Of a DNA stretch of 64,000 nt, positions 34,614-42,715 are shown piece after piece. Within the stretch, counting starts at the first letter, position 1. Every line of letters starts with the position of its first letter. Under the pieces are notes generated by a model that made no database searches, was not told the DNA's origin, and worked only from the letters and a program-made list of their open reading frames with translations. The translations under genes and the position numbers were made by a program. The stretch is from Paenibacillus oenotherae (GTDB taxonomy: Bacteria > Bacillota > Bacilli > Paenibacillales > Paenibacillaceae): the NCBI RefSeq assembly GCF_019443105.1, contig NZ_JAHZIJ010000002.1, forward strand, positions 62,001-126,000, given 5' to 3'.

Positions 34614-36998
34614 CTATCGCACACCGCTCACTACTGCCGCAATACAGCTTCCATTGACAGAAGAGCTGACTGTCAGCACATTGCGGAAATGGATTTCCTC
34701 CAGCCCGGGAAGCCCGCTAATAATGCCGCGTGCGGTCCCATGATAAGCCAGCTCGGCAGCCGCAGCTAGATGCAGCATGGAGCTGAAGGACTCCCCGTAA
34801 CCCGCCTTGTCATTCAAACAAATGACAGGCGGCTTGGACTTCACTGCCAGCCCGGCGATTACCCCCCTCTCCCATTCCGTCTCTTCCGCCCTGCCGATTG
34901 AATTCAACAATACAAGATCGATCTCATCCATCCCGATCTCCGCCTGAGCAAGCGCCCCGGCAATCGCCGCGCGCAGCTGAAGCTCTCCATCCGGCGTATG
35001 CCGTACGGCACCATGCGAGATGCCGAAGCCCCGCAGCTCCGCGTATATTCGGGCACCGCCGGCTGCCGCCTCATCCATATCCGACAGCACGATGCAAGCG
35101 CTTCCCTCTGTCTTGGCATAGCGGCTTTCCTGCAGCCCCTTGGCGCGGTCAATGTGATCTGACAATTCGGAACGCTCATCGCCCGCTCCGATCAGACATG
35201 CGGACAGTGCGCCTTCCCGAATCATTCCGGCTCCATACAGTGCAGCGGCTATCCCTTCGCTGCCGCCTGTGCTGAGCGAGCTGTTGAACCCTTGCAGCCC
35301 CAGCTTCTCCGCTGTTTTGCCGGCAATCGAATTAATGACCGTATGGGGGAAATAAATGCTGCTTGCATATTCCGGCCCTTTCTCGAACACAGAGCCGAGG
35401 AAACGCGCGATGCTATCCGTACTGCCTCTTGAAGTCCCGTAGATGAAACCGGTATCCGCCAGCTCAGACTGCTCCAGACCGGCATTCTCGATAGCAGCCA
35501 GCACCGCTCCTATAGTAAATTGGGCTATTTTATTCATCCTGCGCTCATATTTGCTCTTATCATATTCCTTCAGCGAGAATGAAATCTGGCCGTCAGCGCC
35601 CTCATCCGTCCCGGCAGCCGATTCGCCGATCAGATGAAGCACACCGCCCTGGCCGGCTCCCCAGCTGCCGACAGCGCCGATGCCGGTAATCGCCACCCGC
35701 GACCGCCGCTTCCAGCTGCTGGATGGGGGCCGGTCTATATCCTTCAGCCAGGCTGTGCGCAGCACCAGCGAGACATTATGCCCGCCGAATGCGGCATTGT
35801 TGCTGAGCATATATTGCGGGCTCAAACGGCGCAGCTCTGCACCGATGATGTTGGCATCGCTGCAGCCTTCGCGCGGCGCATCATAATGCAGCGTTCCCGG
35901 CACGAAGCCCTGCTTGACCGCATACAGCGCTGTCACAAGCTCGACCGCTGCTGCTGCGCCCAGATTATGCCCGAAATACGCCTTGCTGGAACTGATCGGA
36001 ATCGTGGTTTCAGCCCCGAATATTTTCTTCAGGCCGCTTATTTCGGCGGCATCATTCGCCATCGTTCCGGTACCATGCGCATTAATATAATCGATGCGCT
36101 CTCTTGGCACCGCCGAACGGTTCAGCGCCATGGCTACTGCTCTTTCTATCCCGGCTCCCTCCGGGTGCGGCGCTGTCTCATGATGGGCATCATTGCTCAG
36201 GCCGTAGCCGCACAGCTCGCCATAGATTCGCGCTCCGCGCAGCAATGCCTTGTCGAGCCTCTCCAATACGACGAAGGCCGCACCTTCGCCCAGATTAAGA
36301 CCGTAACGGCTGCCGAATGGCGATGACGGCAGTGGATTCAGCGCCCGCAGCACATTGAATCCGGCGTACACACTATGCGATAACGGATCAGAGCCTCCTG
36401 CCAGCATGGCATCGGCATAGCCCCAGCGAATCATATCGCTGGCATAGCCGATTGCGTTGCCGCTGGCCGCGCAAGCTGTATTTATCGTCACTACCGGGCC
36501 GTTCAAGCCAAGCGCCTGTGCAGCATCATCACCTTGCTGATAGAACGGATAATTGGCCGTATTGGCATCATCCAGCTGTGTCAAATCCCACTGCTTCTCC
36601 AGCGACAGAATACCGCCGTTGCACGTCCCAAGAGCCAGTCCGATTCTATCCGAGCCAATGGCCGCCCGGTCCGATACATCCATTATGCCGCCTTGTTGGA
36701 AGCGGCGTACCGCAAGGCCGCTGTCCTGCAGCGCTTGCCGGGCAGCTGTGACGGCATATCTGGCGCATAAATCCATCGAAGCCGTTGCATCATCATTGAC
36801 AATGGCGTCCAACTGCTCTTGCTCCAATTGTCCCGCTATGGAACATTGCAGATTATCCGCAGCGAAGCGGGTTAACCCTTTCACGCCGGTCTCGGCCTTC
36901 ATCATTCGTGCGAATACCGACTCTGGATTATTGCCAAGCGCACAAAGAACGCCCAGGCCGGTCACTGCTATGCGATGGTCTTGCTGGGCATACGTCAT
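34614..36998 (-). CDS. Ketosynthase-chain length factor fusion (FabF-like tandem)
   Basis: 794 residues made of two FabF-type domains. Domain 1 (~8-410) has the full Cys-His-His set: Cys176 in TACAASG, AHGTGT, and the His in YFGHNLGA, plus GGHN near its end. Domain 2 (~430-794) keeps the fold (VAITGIGAVGSWG) but reads SLSTGGSEG at the Cys site and LLNSIGRAEE at the HGTGT site, so both catalytic residues are lost. This is the relation of KS-alpha to chain-length factor in type II PKS, joined in one chain. It would condense malonyl units onto the ACP with a set chain length. Ribosome site GGGAGATGATCCT. Confidence 0.9.
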   Translation of the reverse strand: MTYAQQDHRIAVTGLGVLCALGNNPESVFARMMKAETGVKGLTRFAADNLQCSIAGQLEQEQLDAIVNDDATASMDLCARYAVTAARQALQDSGLAVRRFQQGGIMDVSDRAAIGSDRIGLALGTCNGGILSLEKQWDLTQLDDANTANYPFYQQGDDAAQALGLNGPVVTINTACAASGNAIGYASDMIRWGYADAMLAGGSDPLSHSVYAGFNVLRALNPLPSSPFGSRYGLNLGEGAAFVVLERLDKALLRGARIYGELCGYGLSNDAHHETAPHPEGAGIERAVAMALNRSAVPRERIDYINAHGTGTMANDAAEISGLKKIFGAETTIPISSSKAYFGHNLGAAAAVELVTALYAVKQGFVPGTLHYDAPREGCSDANIIGAELRRLSPQYMLSNNAAFGGHNVSLVLRTAWLKDIDRPPSSSWKRRSRVAITGIGAVGSWGAGQGGVLHLIGESAAGTDEGADGQISFSLKEYDKSKYERRMNKIAQFTIGAVLAAIENAGLEQSELADTGFIYGTSRGSTDSIARFLGSVFEKGPEYASSIYFPHTVINSIAGKTAEKLGLQGFNSSLSTGGSEGIAAALYGAGMIREGALSACLIGAGDERSELSDHIDRAKGLQESRYAKTEGSACIVLSDMDEAAAGGARIYAELRGFGISHGAVRHTPDGELQLRAAIAGALAQAEIGMDEIDLVLLNSIGRAEETEWERGVIAGLAVKSKPPVICLNDKAGYGESFSSMLHLAAAAELAYHGTARGIISGLPGLEEIHFRNVLTVSSSVNGSCIAAVVSGVR

Positions 36999-37051
36999 AG
37001 GATCATCTCCCGTAAAGTTAGATAGGGATCAGCAAGCCATCCCATGCTTCA

Positions 37052-37924
37052 TCATGTTAGCTGCAAATAGCAGGAGCGTTTCTCGCTCATCATCCGGGCA
37101 TAAGGCGCAAGCCATTGCCGAGCCAGCTTCATCATCGCTGGCGTGCTTGTATTAACAGTGAACATCCCGAACGGTATCCCCTTCTCAAGCTGCAGGCTGA
37201 TCGACCTCGACAGCATGACAAGCGCCAGGCCCGACTGCTGATATTGCGGCGATACAAACACTGCATCATACAGTATCGTTTCCGCTGCAAGCCGGTAGGC
37301 CATACACCAGCCTTCAATTCCAGAAGCGGACATTAACCCGAGACTATTGGTTTGCTCCAGCTGCGCAAAGGTTTTGAACGGGGATAGAAATGCTGGATAA
37401 GCATGCGTTCGACCGGCAGCAAGCTGCTCCCGATCCTCCTGATCTATATCAATCCAGGGAAGCATGTGAAGACCATGCGGCAGAGGCCTGTCTCTTAACC
37501 ACGGAGCCCCGGCAATGGTGCTGTCGATATGGAACACGACCGCTTCCCGCTGCGGCTCTGTCCAGCCCTCCTTGTGAAGCCACGCTTCAACCGCAGGTGT
37601 TATGGCCTTCCCTGAATAATAGGCAAATTTCATAGACGCTATATTCCGCTTGGCGCAATGGAGCCGGGCTGTCCCCATCAACCGGGCAGCAAGTCCCCTT
37701 CTGCGGTGAGCCGCGGCAACAAACAAACAATGTACGGTTGCGCAGCGCTCGTCCGGGTCCAGCTCCAGAACGGCCAGTCCAACTGGGCCTTCTGCTGACT
37801 CCATGCCAACCATAAGCAGCCTGTCCAGAGCATGAAGTCCGTCAAGTTGCGGCATAATCCATTGGAACATCAGATTTCTGTATGCCGTCCAGTCCGCTTT
37901 CGTCAATATGTTGATGGTGTACAT
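37052..37924 (-). CDS. Two-domain GNAT acyltransferase
   Basis: 290 residues. Domain 1 (to ~150) has an acyl-CoA motif AAHRRRGLAARLM; domain 2 (~155-290) has a weaker YQQSGLALVML and the C-terminal TPAMMKLARQWL. Tandem GNAT proteins that take acyl groups from carrier proteins rather than acetyl-CoA act on peptides in goadvionin and selidamide pathways; here the gene sits directly before the ketosynthase, making it the best candidate to attach the fatty chain to the precursor peptide. Start at 37924 (MYTINILTK) follows AAGGGCGG. It overlaps the symporter gene by 83 bases. Confidence 0.8.
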   Translation of the reverse strand: MYTINILTKADWTAYRNLMFQWIMPQLDGLHALDRLLMVGMESAEGPVGLAVLELDPDERCATVHCLFVAAAHRRRGLAARLMGTARLHCAKRNIASMKFAYYSGKAITPAVEAWLHKEGWTEPQREAVVFHIDSTIAGAPWLRDRPLPHGLHMLPWIDIDQEDREQLAAGRTHAYPAFLSPFKTFAQLEQTNSLGLMSASGIEGWCMAYRLAAETILYDAVFVSPQYQQSGLALVMLSRSISLQLEKGIPFGMFTVNTSTPAMMKLARQWLAPYARMMSEKRSCYLQLT

Positions 37925-39191
37925 CTGCATCCGCCCTTGGTGATATTAATGAGGCTGCCGTACAGTTGATCAGTACATTGGCCGCCGTTATAATCGGATC
38001 TACAATTGGATTAATCGCCAGCAGCAATATAATCGTTACATCTGCCGGAAGCTGCAGAGGTTCGGCAATCATCGAGATCATGCCAATGGATACAATTGCA
38101 GGCGAGCCTGCTCCCGCAATGGATGCCAGTATGCCGCCGAGCAGTACAACTGCCCACTGCGCTGGCGTGAAACTGAATGCGTATAATTGTGCTGTAAATA
38201 CAATGCCGAGCATATACAACAGCAGCATGCTGTAACGGCACATAATCATGCCGAGAGGTACGACAAGTTTGACCGAGCTTAATTCAAGGTGCAGCGCTTC
38301 CCTTAAAGCATGCATGCAGGAAGGTATAGTCGCCATACTGTTCCTTGTGCCAAAAGCAATAACGAGTGATTCCTTCATCGCCCTGCCTATCGCCGCCACG
38401 GGCTGCTTCAGACGCAGCGACATCACAACAATCGACAGACCGATCAGAACGATACTGACCCCGTACAGCACCGCAATCAGCTTGATCATGGCTGGCAGAA
38501 TCTCCAGATTCAGCTTGGCGAATTGCCCTGCCATCATGCAGAACAAGCCGAATGGCAGCATATACATCGACCAGGATATTGCTTTCTGGAAGGCATGGAA
38601 CAATACATCCGTCAATTGCAGCAAATCTTCGCCTTGCTTGGAGCGGGCCATGCCGACCGCTACCCCGACAATAATAGAAAAGAACAAAATTTGCAGCGTA
38701 TTGTTCTCCAGCAATGCGCTGAAAATGTTGGCGGGAATCATCCCGAGCAGAAACCCGAGCAGCCCTTCGGAGGCATGCTCCGCCTGTGGCTTGACAGTCC
38801 CGTCGGATCCGCTGACGATGGAACCGAGTACGGTTCTCGATTCATCCGGCAGACCAGCTCCCGGCTGCAGAACCACTCCTGCGAGCAATCCCAGCGCCCC
38901 TGCGACAACAAAAGCGCCCGCATAGACAAGGAGCATCTTCTTGATCGTCTTCATCGCGCCGCTCTTCAAGAACAAGCTGCCGATGCTCGATACGATGGCC
39001 GTCATCATAAGCGGGATCACGCACATTTTGAGAAAGGATAAGTATAGATCTCCAAAAGCAGCTGCAGAAAGAGCCGCACCGGGCAGCAGCAAGCCTGCCG
39101 CAATTCCTGCCCCCATACAGAGCAGTATCATCCAGAACGACTTGATCCAGCGAAATGAAACAACGGGTATCCGAAACGGTATCCGAAACAC
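37842..39191 (-). CDS. Dicarboxylate/amino acid:cation symporter (DAACS)
   Basis: About 449 residues with eight or so helices and re-entrant loops of the GltP/DctA family (FLKMCVIPLMMTAIVSSIGS; LINPIVDPIITAANVLIN). It takes up glutamate, aspartate or C4-dicarboxylates with Na+ or H+. The GTG at 39191 (VFRIPFRIP) follows TAGGTG; the longer frame from 39260 starts inside a terminator hairpin and is not used. The 3' end overlaps the GNAT gene by 83 bases in another frame. Its role in a peptide locus is unclear. Confidence 0.8.
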   Translation of the reverse strand: MFRIPFRIPVVSFRWIKSFWMILLCMGAGIAAGLLLPGAALSAAAFGDLYLSFLKMCVIPLMMTAIVSSIGSLFLKSGAMKTIKKMLLVYAGAFVVAGALGLLAGVVLQPGAGLPDESRTVLGSIVSGSDGTVKPQAEHASEGLLGFLLGMIPANIFSALLENNTLQILFFSIIVGVAVGMARSKQGEDLLQLTDVLFHAFQKAISWSMYMLPFGLFCMMAGQFAKLNLEILPAMIKLIAVLYGVSIVLIGLSIVVMSLRLKQPVAAIGRAMKESLVIAFGTRNSMATIPSCMHALREALHLELSSVKLVVPLGMIMCRYSMLLLYMLGIVFTAQLYAFSFTPAQWAVVLLGGILASIAGAGSPAIVSIGMISMIAEPLQLPADVTIILLLAINPIVDPIITAANVLINCTAASLISPRADADVHHQHIDESGLDGIQKSDVPMDYAAT

Positions 39192-39224
39192 ACAAGCACC
39201 TACTTGCCGATGATGGGATTTGTA

Positions 39225-39260
39225 GTGAAAAACCGTCGCTTGACCGCAACGGTTTCTCAC
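39225..39260 (-). terminator. Terminator or attenuator after the precursor gene
   Basis: Minus-strand hairpin AAACCGTTGC, loop GGTCAA, GCGACGGTTT, then further T. It lies 30 bases past the NHLP precursor stop and before the symporter. Partial readthrough would give abundant precursor mRNA and less mRNA for the enzymes. Confidence 0.75.
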
Positions 39261-39286
39261 TCCAGTACTGGCTGTTTGGAACGCTA

Positions 39287-39658
39287 TTATTTGTTGGACA
39301 TGTTGATAGCCACAGTTGATCCCGTGCTGATCGCCGTTCTTGCGCCGTCCTCGATGATGCTGCCAACGCCTTCAAAAAACCGGGTAGCGCCGTCTTTGCT
39401 TCCGCCAGCTACTGCTTCCAGTTCCGTCTCCGTCAATTCGTCAGCTGCTCCGCGCACTTCAGGCAGCACGATGTTTGCATGGTAGCCCGTGCCATCAACG
39501 ACATTGATTTTGAACTCTTGCGGAACCTCGCGGCCTGTTGCCGACTTGATCGCTGCATAAATATCGGATACTGCCAATTGGCGGAATTCCGCGTCGGAGT
39601 TCGCCTTTCCGATTACTGCTGCTACTGCTTCTTGAACCTGCTCGTTTGTCCAACTCAT
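39287..39658 (-). CDS. NHLP-leader RiPP precursor peptide
   Basis: 123 residues. Residues ~1-80 follow the nitrile-hydratase-alpha-like leader pattern (NEQVQEAVAAVIGKANSDAE, REVPQEFKINVVD, ELTETELEAVAGG); cleavage is expected after Gly86. The predicted core is residues 87-123, begins SKDGATRFFEGVGS and ends STVAINMSNK. It has no Cys, two Lys (core position 2 and the C-terminal residue) and several Ser/Thr. No lanthionine, radical-SAM or YcaO enzyme is present, so acylation of a Lys by the GNAT is the most likely modification. Ribosome site GGGAGGATTCAAATC. Confidence 0.88.
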   Translation of the reverse strand: MSWTNEQVQEAVAAVIGKANSDAEFRQLAVSDIYAAIKSATGREVPQEFKINVVDGTGYHANIVLPEVRGAADELTETELEAVAGGSKDGATRFFEGVGSIIEDGARTAISTGSTVAINMSNK

Positions 39659-39733
39659 GATTTGAATCCTCCCAAAAATAGTTTGTGTTTTTGTCGCTTA
39701 CAATTACTAGATTAACACTCGGGATTAAATCTG

Positions 39734-39766
39734 CTCTCAATTGAAGCTCAAATTTAGTTCAAATTT
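39734..39766 (-). promoter_or_regulatory. 11-bp direct repeats at the precursor promoter
   Basis: Plus strand AGCTCAAATTT followed at once by AGTTCAAATTT (39745-39766), with a weaker third unit CTCTCAATTGA before them. Eleven-base spacing is usual for OmpR-family sites. A possible promoter on the minus strand is TTGAGC, 16 bases, TTTAAT. Confidence 0.5.
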
Positions 39767-39768
39767 CA

Positions 39769-42687
39769 TCAAGCCAGCTGGCGGCTGGCCAATTCGGCGA
39801 ATAACCCCGTTTCAGCCATAAGCTCCTCATATGTGCCGGACTGAACGACCATTCCCTTGTCCAGCACATAGATCAAATCGGCATTCGTAATCGTGCTCAG
39901 ACGATGGGCAATGACAATTCTTGTCGCCTGCAATCTCTCCAGACTTTCACTGACAATGGCCTGCGTCCGGTTGTCGAGCGCGCTTGTCGCCTCATCGAAG
40001 AAAATAACTTTGGGCCGTCTGGCGATCGCTCTGGCGATCATCAGCCGCTGCCGCTGTCCGCCGGACAGCGTGCTGCCCCCTTCAGAAATGACGGAATGCA
40101 TGCCCATCGGCATATTGCGTATATCCTCGTCCAGCCCGGCCATCGCGGCAGCTTCCCACGCTTCATCGACGGTCAGATTGGATGAGCCGACAATGTTCGT
40201 GTACATATCGCCTGACATGAGCTTGCTGTTCTGCAGCACAACGCCGAATTGGCTTCTGAGCAGGCTGACATCAAGCGATCTCATATCCTGGCCGTCAAAA
40301 TATACAGACCCGCTTTCCGGCTGCTCAAAGCCCAGCAGCAGACGCAGCAGTGTGGACTTGCCGCAGCCGGAAGCTCCGACGAATGCAACGAACTGGCCAG
40401 CCTTAATGTTCAGGGAAATATCCTTCAGCACCATTGGCTGATCTGCGCCGTAGCGAAATCCTATATGGCGTACTTCTATCGCTCCGCTAAGATCGCCGGG
40501 GTCTTCCAATTGATCGTGAACTTCCGGCAGCGTCTGCAGAATCGGCTTGGCGCGCTCATACAGCGGTACGACATGAACAAGGGAGAGCAGTGCTGAAGCC
40601 ATAGACAGCATCGCCGCCAGGAAGGCAGAGAATGCGGTATAGAAAGCAATGAATTGGCCGGCTGACAGTGACGATTCTTTGGAGGCGACCATATAGAACA
40701 GAACCATGGAGGCAACCAGCGGATAAAAGGATTGGAACACGCCCAGCTGATTGTCCAGCATTCTTGCCCGGAAGGACAGCTTCTTCTGCTCCGCGAACGC
40801 CCGCGCCCACAGAAAGAATGCGCGATTCTCCGCAGCCGCCATACGAAATTTGCTGACCCCGTTCAGCAATTGCAGCATCAAGCCGGATATTCGCCCTTGA
40901 ATATCAAGCAATTTGCGCTGAAAGCGGATTTGCAGCAGACCGATTGCCGCTGTAACCGCTATGGAGATGAGGACGAGCACCCCGGCAGCAAGCGCCAGGC
41001 CGGCATCATAATGGAACAGCAGCGCATAGTTGAAGATCGAGAATAACCCTGAGAACAGGGAACCCAGCACTGCGCCTGACAATAATTGCCGAATTGCGTT
41101 AATGCTGTTCGCTCTGATCGCCAGATCACCCGCTGTATAATTCCGGAAAAAGGCGACAGGCAAATTCAGCAGCCTGTCCCATATTGCTGCCTGAATGAAG
41201 CTGTCCATGCGTCCCTCCATACGAAGAGAAGCCATGGAGCCTGTTAATTGGAACAACGCAATCGCCAAGGTCACCGAGAACAGAATCAAAGCCATTTGGA
41301 CAAGGGGCCCCCGGTACGATTCCGGAATTACGGTATCGAACATCATTCCCGTTGCAATCGGGATAAGCATCCCGAGCAGTCCCGCAATCGCTCCCATAAA
41401 CAGCAGCACGGCAATATCCCGCCGGACTGACTTATGCGAGCCGAAGCGCAGAATGTCGATCACGCCGAGCGGCTTGGACGGGAAGGCGCGATAGAACATG
41501 TAAGCCATGGGATGCAGCTTGGAAGCCACTTCAGCAGTGACCGCTCCCCCCTCTCCGCTGGCCGGATTGGTCCACGTATAGGAGGCTGAGCTGGAGGGCA
41601 CCAGTGCGATCGGTTCGGATGACTCCTCCAAGTAGGCGACAAGCGGGCCGTTATCCTCCTTCCACCACTCTCCCTTCAACACGACTTTCCGTGATCTGAC
41701 CCCGGATGCCTGGGCGATGTCATGCAGCGGATTGAGTGATTGTGTCCCTTTCCGTCCTCTGACGGACGGCTTGATTACGATGTCTGAATACTCCCCGGCA
41801 ATCCGGCAGGCCATGAATAACGGGTCCTTCGAATCGAAGATCAATGGCTTCTGCCGATTGCCGCCCGTAACAGCCACCAATTGCTTCAGCGCTTTGTCCA
41901 TCAGTGTGGAATCATGTTCCGTTCTGTTTATTAAGCGCTCATGCTCCAGCAGCCGTTCTTTCGTCCGCAGCGCGGCCAATCTTGCGGCAGCCATGTCATG
42001 AAAGGCATACAGGCTCTGCCAGTGCGCGTCAGCCTGCAGCCAGCAGACCGTGCTCCGCACCTCTATGCTGCATGGCTCCTTTGTCTCCAGCCAGCTGGAG
42101 GAGGTAACAGGGATGTATACCTCCCCGCCCCCTTGCAGAGGATGCTCGCCCATCCAATGAACAGAGCCGGCATGAAGCTTGACCCACACCGGATGAAGCG
42201 TTCGCCAGGTCGTATCGGGCTTCAGCTCCTGCAGCTCCGCTTGCTCCAGAATGTCGAATTCGGATGGCGCATTGCGCGTGCTGAGTGCTGTTGACCAGCT
42301 ATTGATCCATTGCTCGACAAGTGGCGCCAATTGCGCACTATCCAAGCCATGCCGCGCTTGCAGCTGCATGAAGGATTCCGTATCGATATGATAAGCGGCT
42401 GTTCCTGCAGTCGCAGCCAGCAATATTCCGCTGCGCTCCTCGCTGGAATGATCACGGAAGCCGAACAGGATCGCGCCTTCGCTCATGCTGAACAAGTAGC
42501 GCCGCTTGTCTCTGGCCGGATCATTCTCCTGCTGCAGCGTGACCGCGAATACATCGATGGAGCCCGTATCGATATACCACAGGCTGTCATGGCCCGTGAC
42601 CAGAATGGGCGTATTGCCTTCAATTTGATGCCTGGTTCCATGCTCGGCAAACAATTGACGCAGATTGAGCCTATTATGCTCTGCCAA
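39769..42687 (-). CDS. NHLM-type ABC transporter, second ATPase/permease
   Basis: 972 residues, TTG start after GGGGGGAGAATCTA. The N-terminal ~300 residues form a cyclic-nucleotide-binding-like domain without a peptidase Cys; a six-helix exporter domain (~400-700) and an ATPase follow: GASGCGKST, LSGGQRQRLMIARAIA, FFDEATSALD. It belongs to the second ABC protein of NHLM systems, which works with the C39 ABC protein and HlyD to secrete RiPPs with nitrile-hydratase-like leaders. The product would leave across the single membrane. Confidence 0.93.
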   Translation of the reverse strand: MAEHNRLNLRQLFAEHGTRHQIEGNTPILVTGHDSLWYIDTGSIDVFAVTLQQENDPARDKRRYLFSMSEGAILFGFRDHSSEERSGILLAATAGTAAYHIDTESFMQLQARHGLDSAQLAPLVEQWINSWSTALSTRNAPSEFDILEQAELQELKPDTTWRTLHPVWVKLHAGSVHWMGEHPLQGGGEVYIPVTSSSWLETKEPCSIEVRSTVCWLQADAHWQSLYAFHDMAAARLAALRTKERLLEHERLINRTEHDSTLMDKALKQLVAVTGGNRQKPLIFDSKDPLFMACRIAGEYSDIVIKPSVRGRKGTQSLNPLHDIAQASGVRSRKVVLKGEWWKEDNGPLVAYLEESSEPIALVPSSSASYTWTNPASGEGGAVTAEVASKLHPMAYMFYRAFPSKPLGVIDILRFGSHKSVRRDIAVLLFMGAIAGLLGMLIPIATGMMFDTVIPESYRGPLVQMALILFSVTLAIALFQLTGSMASLRMEGRMDSFIQAAIWDRLLNLPVAFFRNYTAGDLAIRANSINAIRQLLSGAVLGSLFSGLFSIFNYALLFHYDAGLALAAGVLVLISIAVTAAIGLLQIRFQRKLLDIQGRISGLMLQLLNGVSKFRMAAAENRAFFLWARAFAEQKKLSFRARMLDNQLGVFQSFYPLVASMVLFYMVASKESSLSAGQFIAFYTAFSAFLAAMLSMASALLSLVHVVPLYERAKPILQTLPEVHDQLEDPGDLSGAIEVRHIGFRYGADQPMVLKDISLNIKAGQFVAFVGASGCGKSTLLRLLLGFEQPESGSVYFDGQDMRSLDVSLLRSQFGVVLQNSKLMSGDMYTNIVGSSNLTVDEAWEAAAMAGLDEDIRNMPMGMHSVISEGGSTLSGGQRQRLMIARAIARRPKVIFFDEATSALDNRTQAIVSESLERLQATRIVIAHRLSTITNADLIYVLDKGMVVQSGTYEELMAETGLFAELASRQLA

Positions 42688-42715
42688 TAGATTCTCCCCC
42701 CTTTATCGGCAACTG

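Noticed and set aside
39192-39260. Longer N-terminus for the symporter
   Set aside because: It would start inside the terminator hairpin and lacks a ribosome site; the GTG at 39191 is better.
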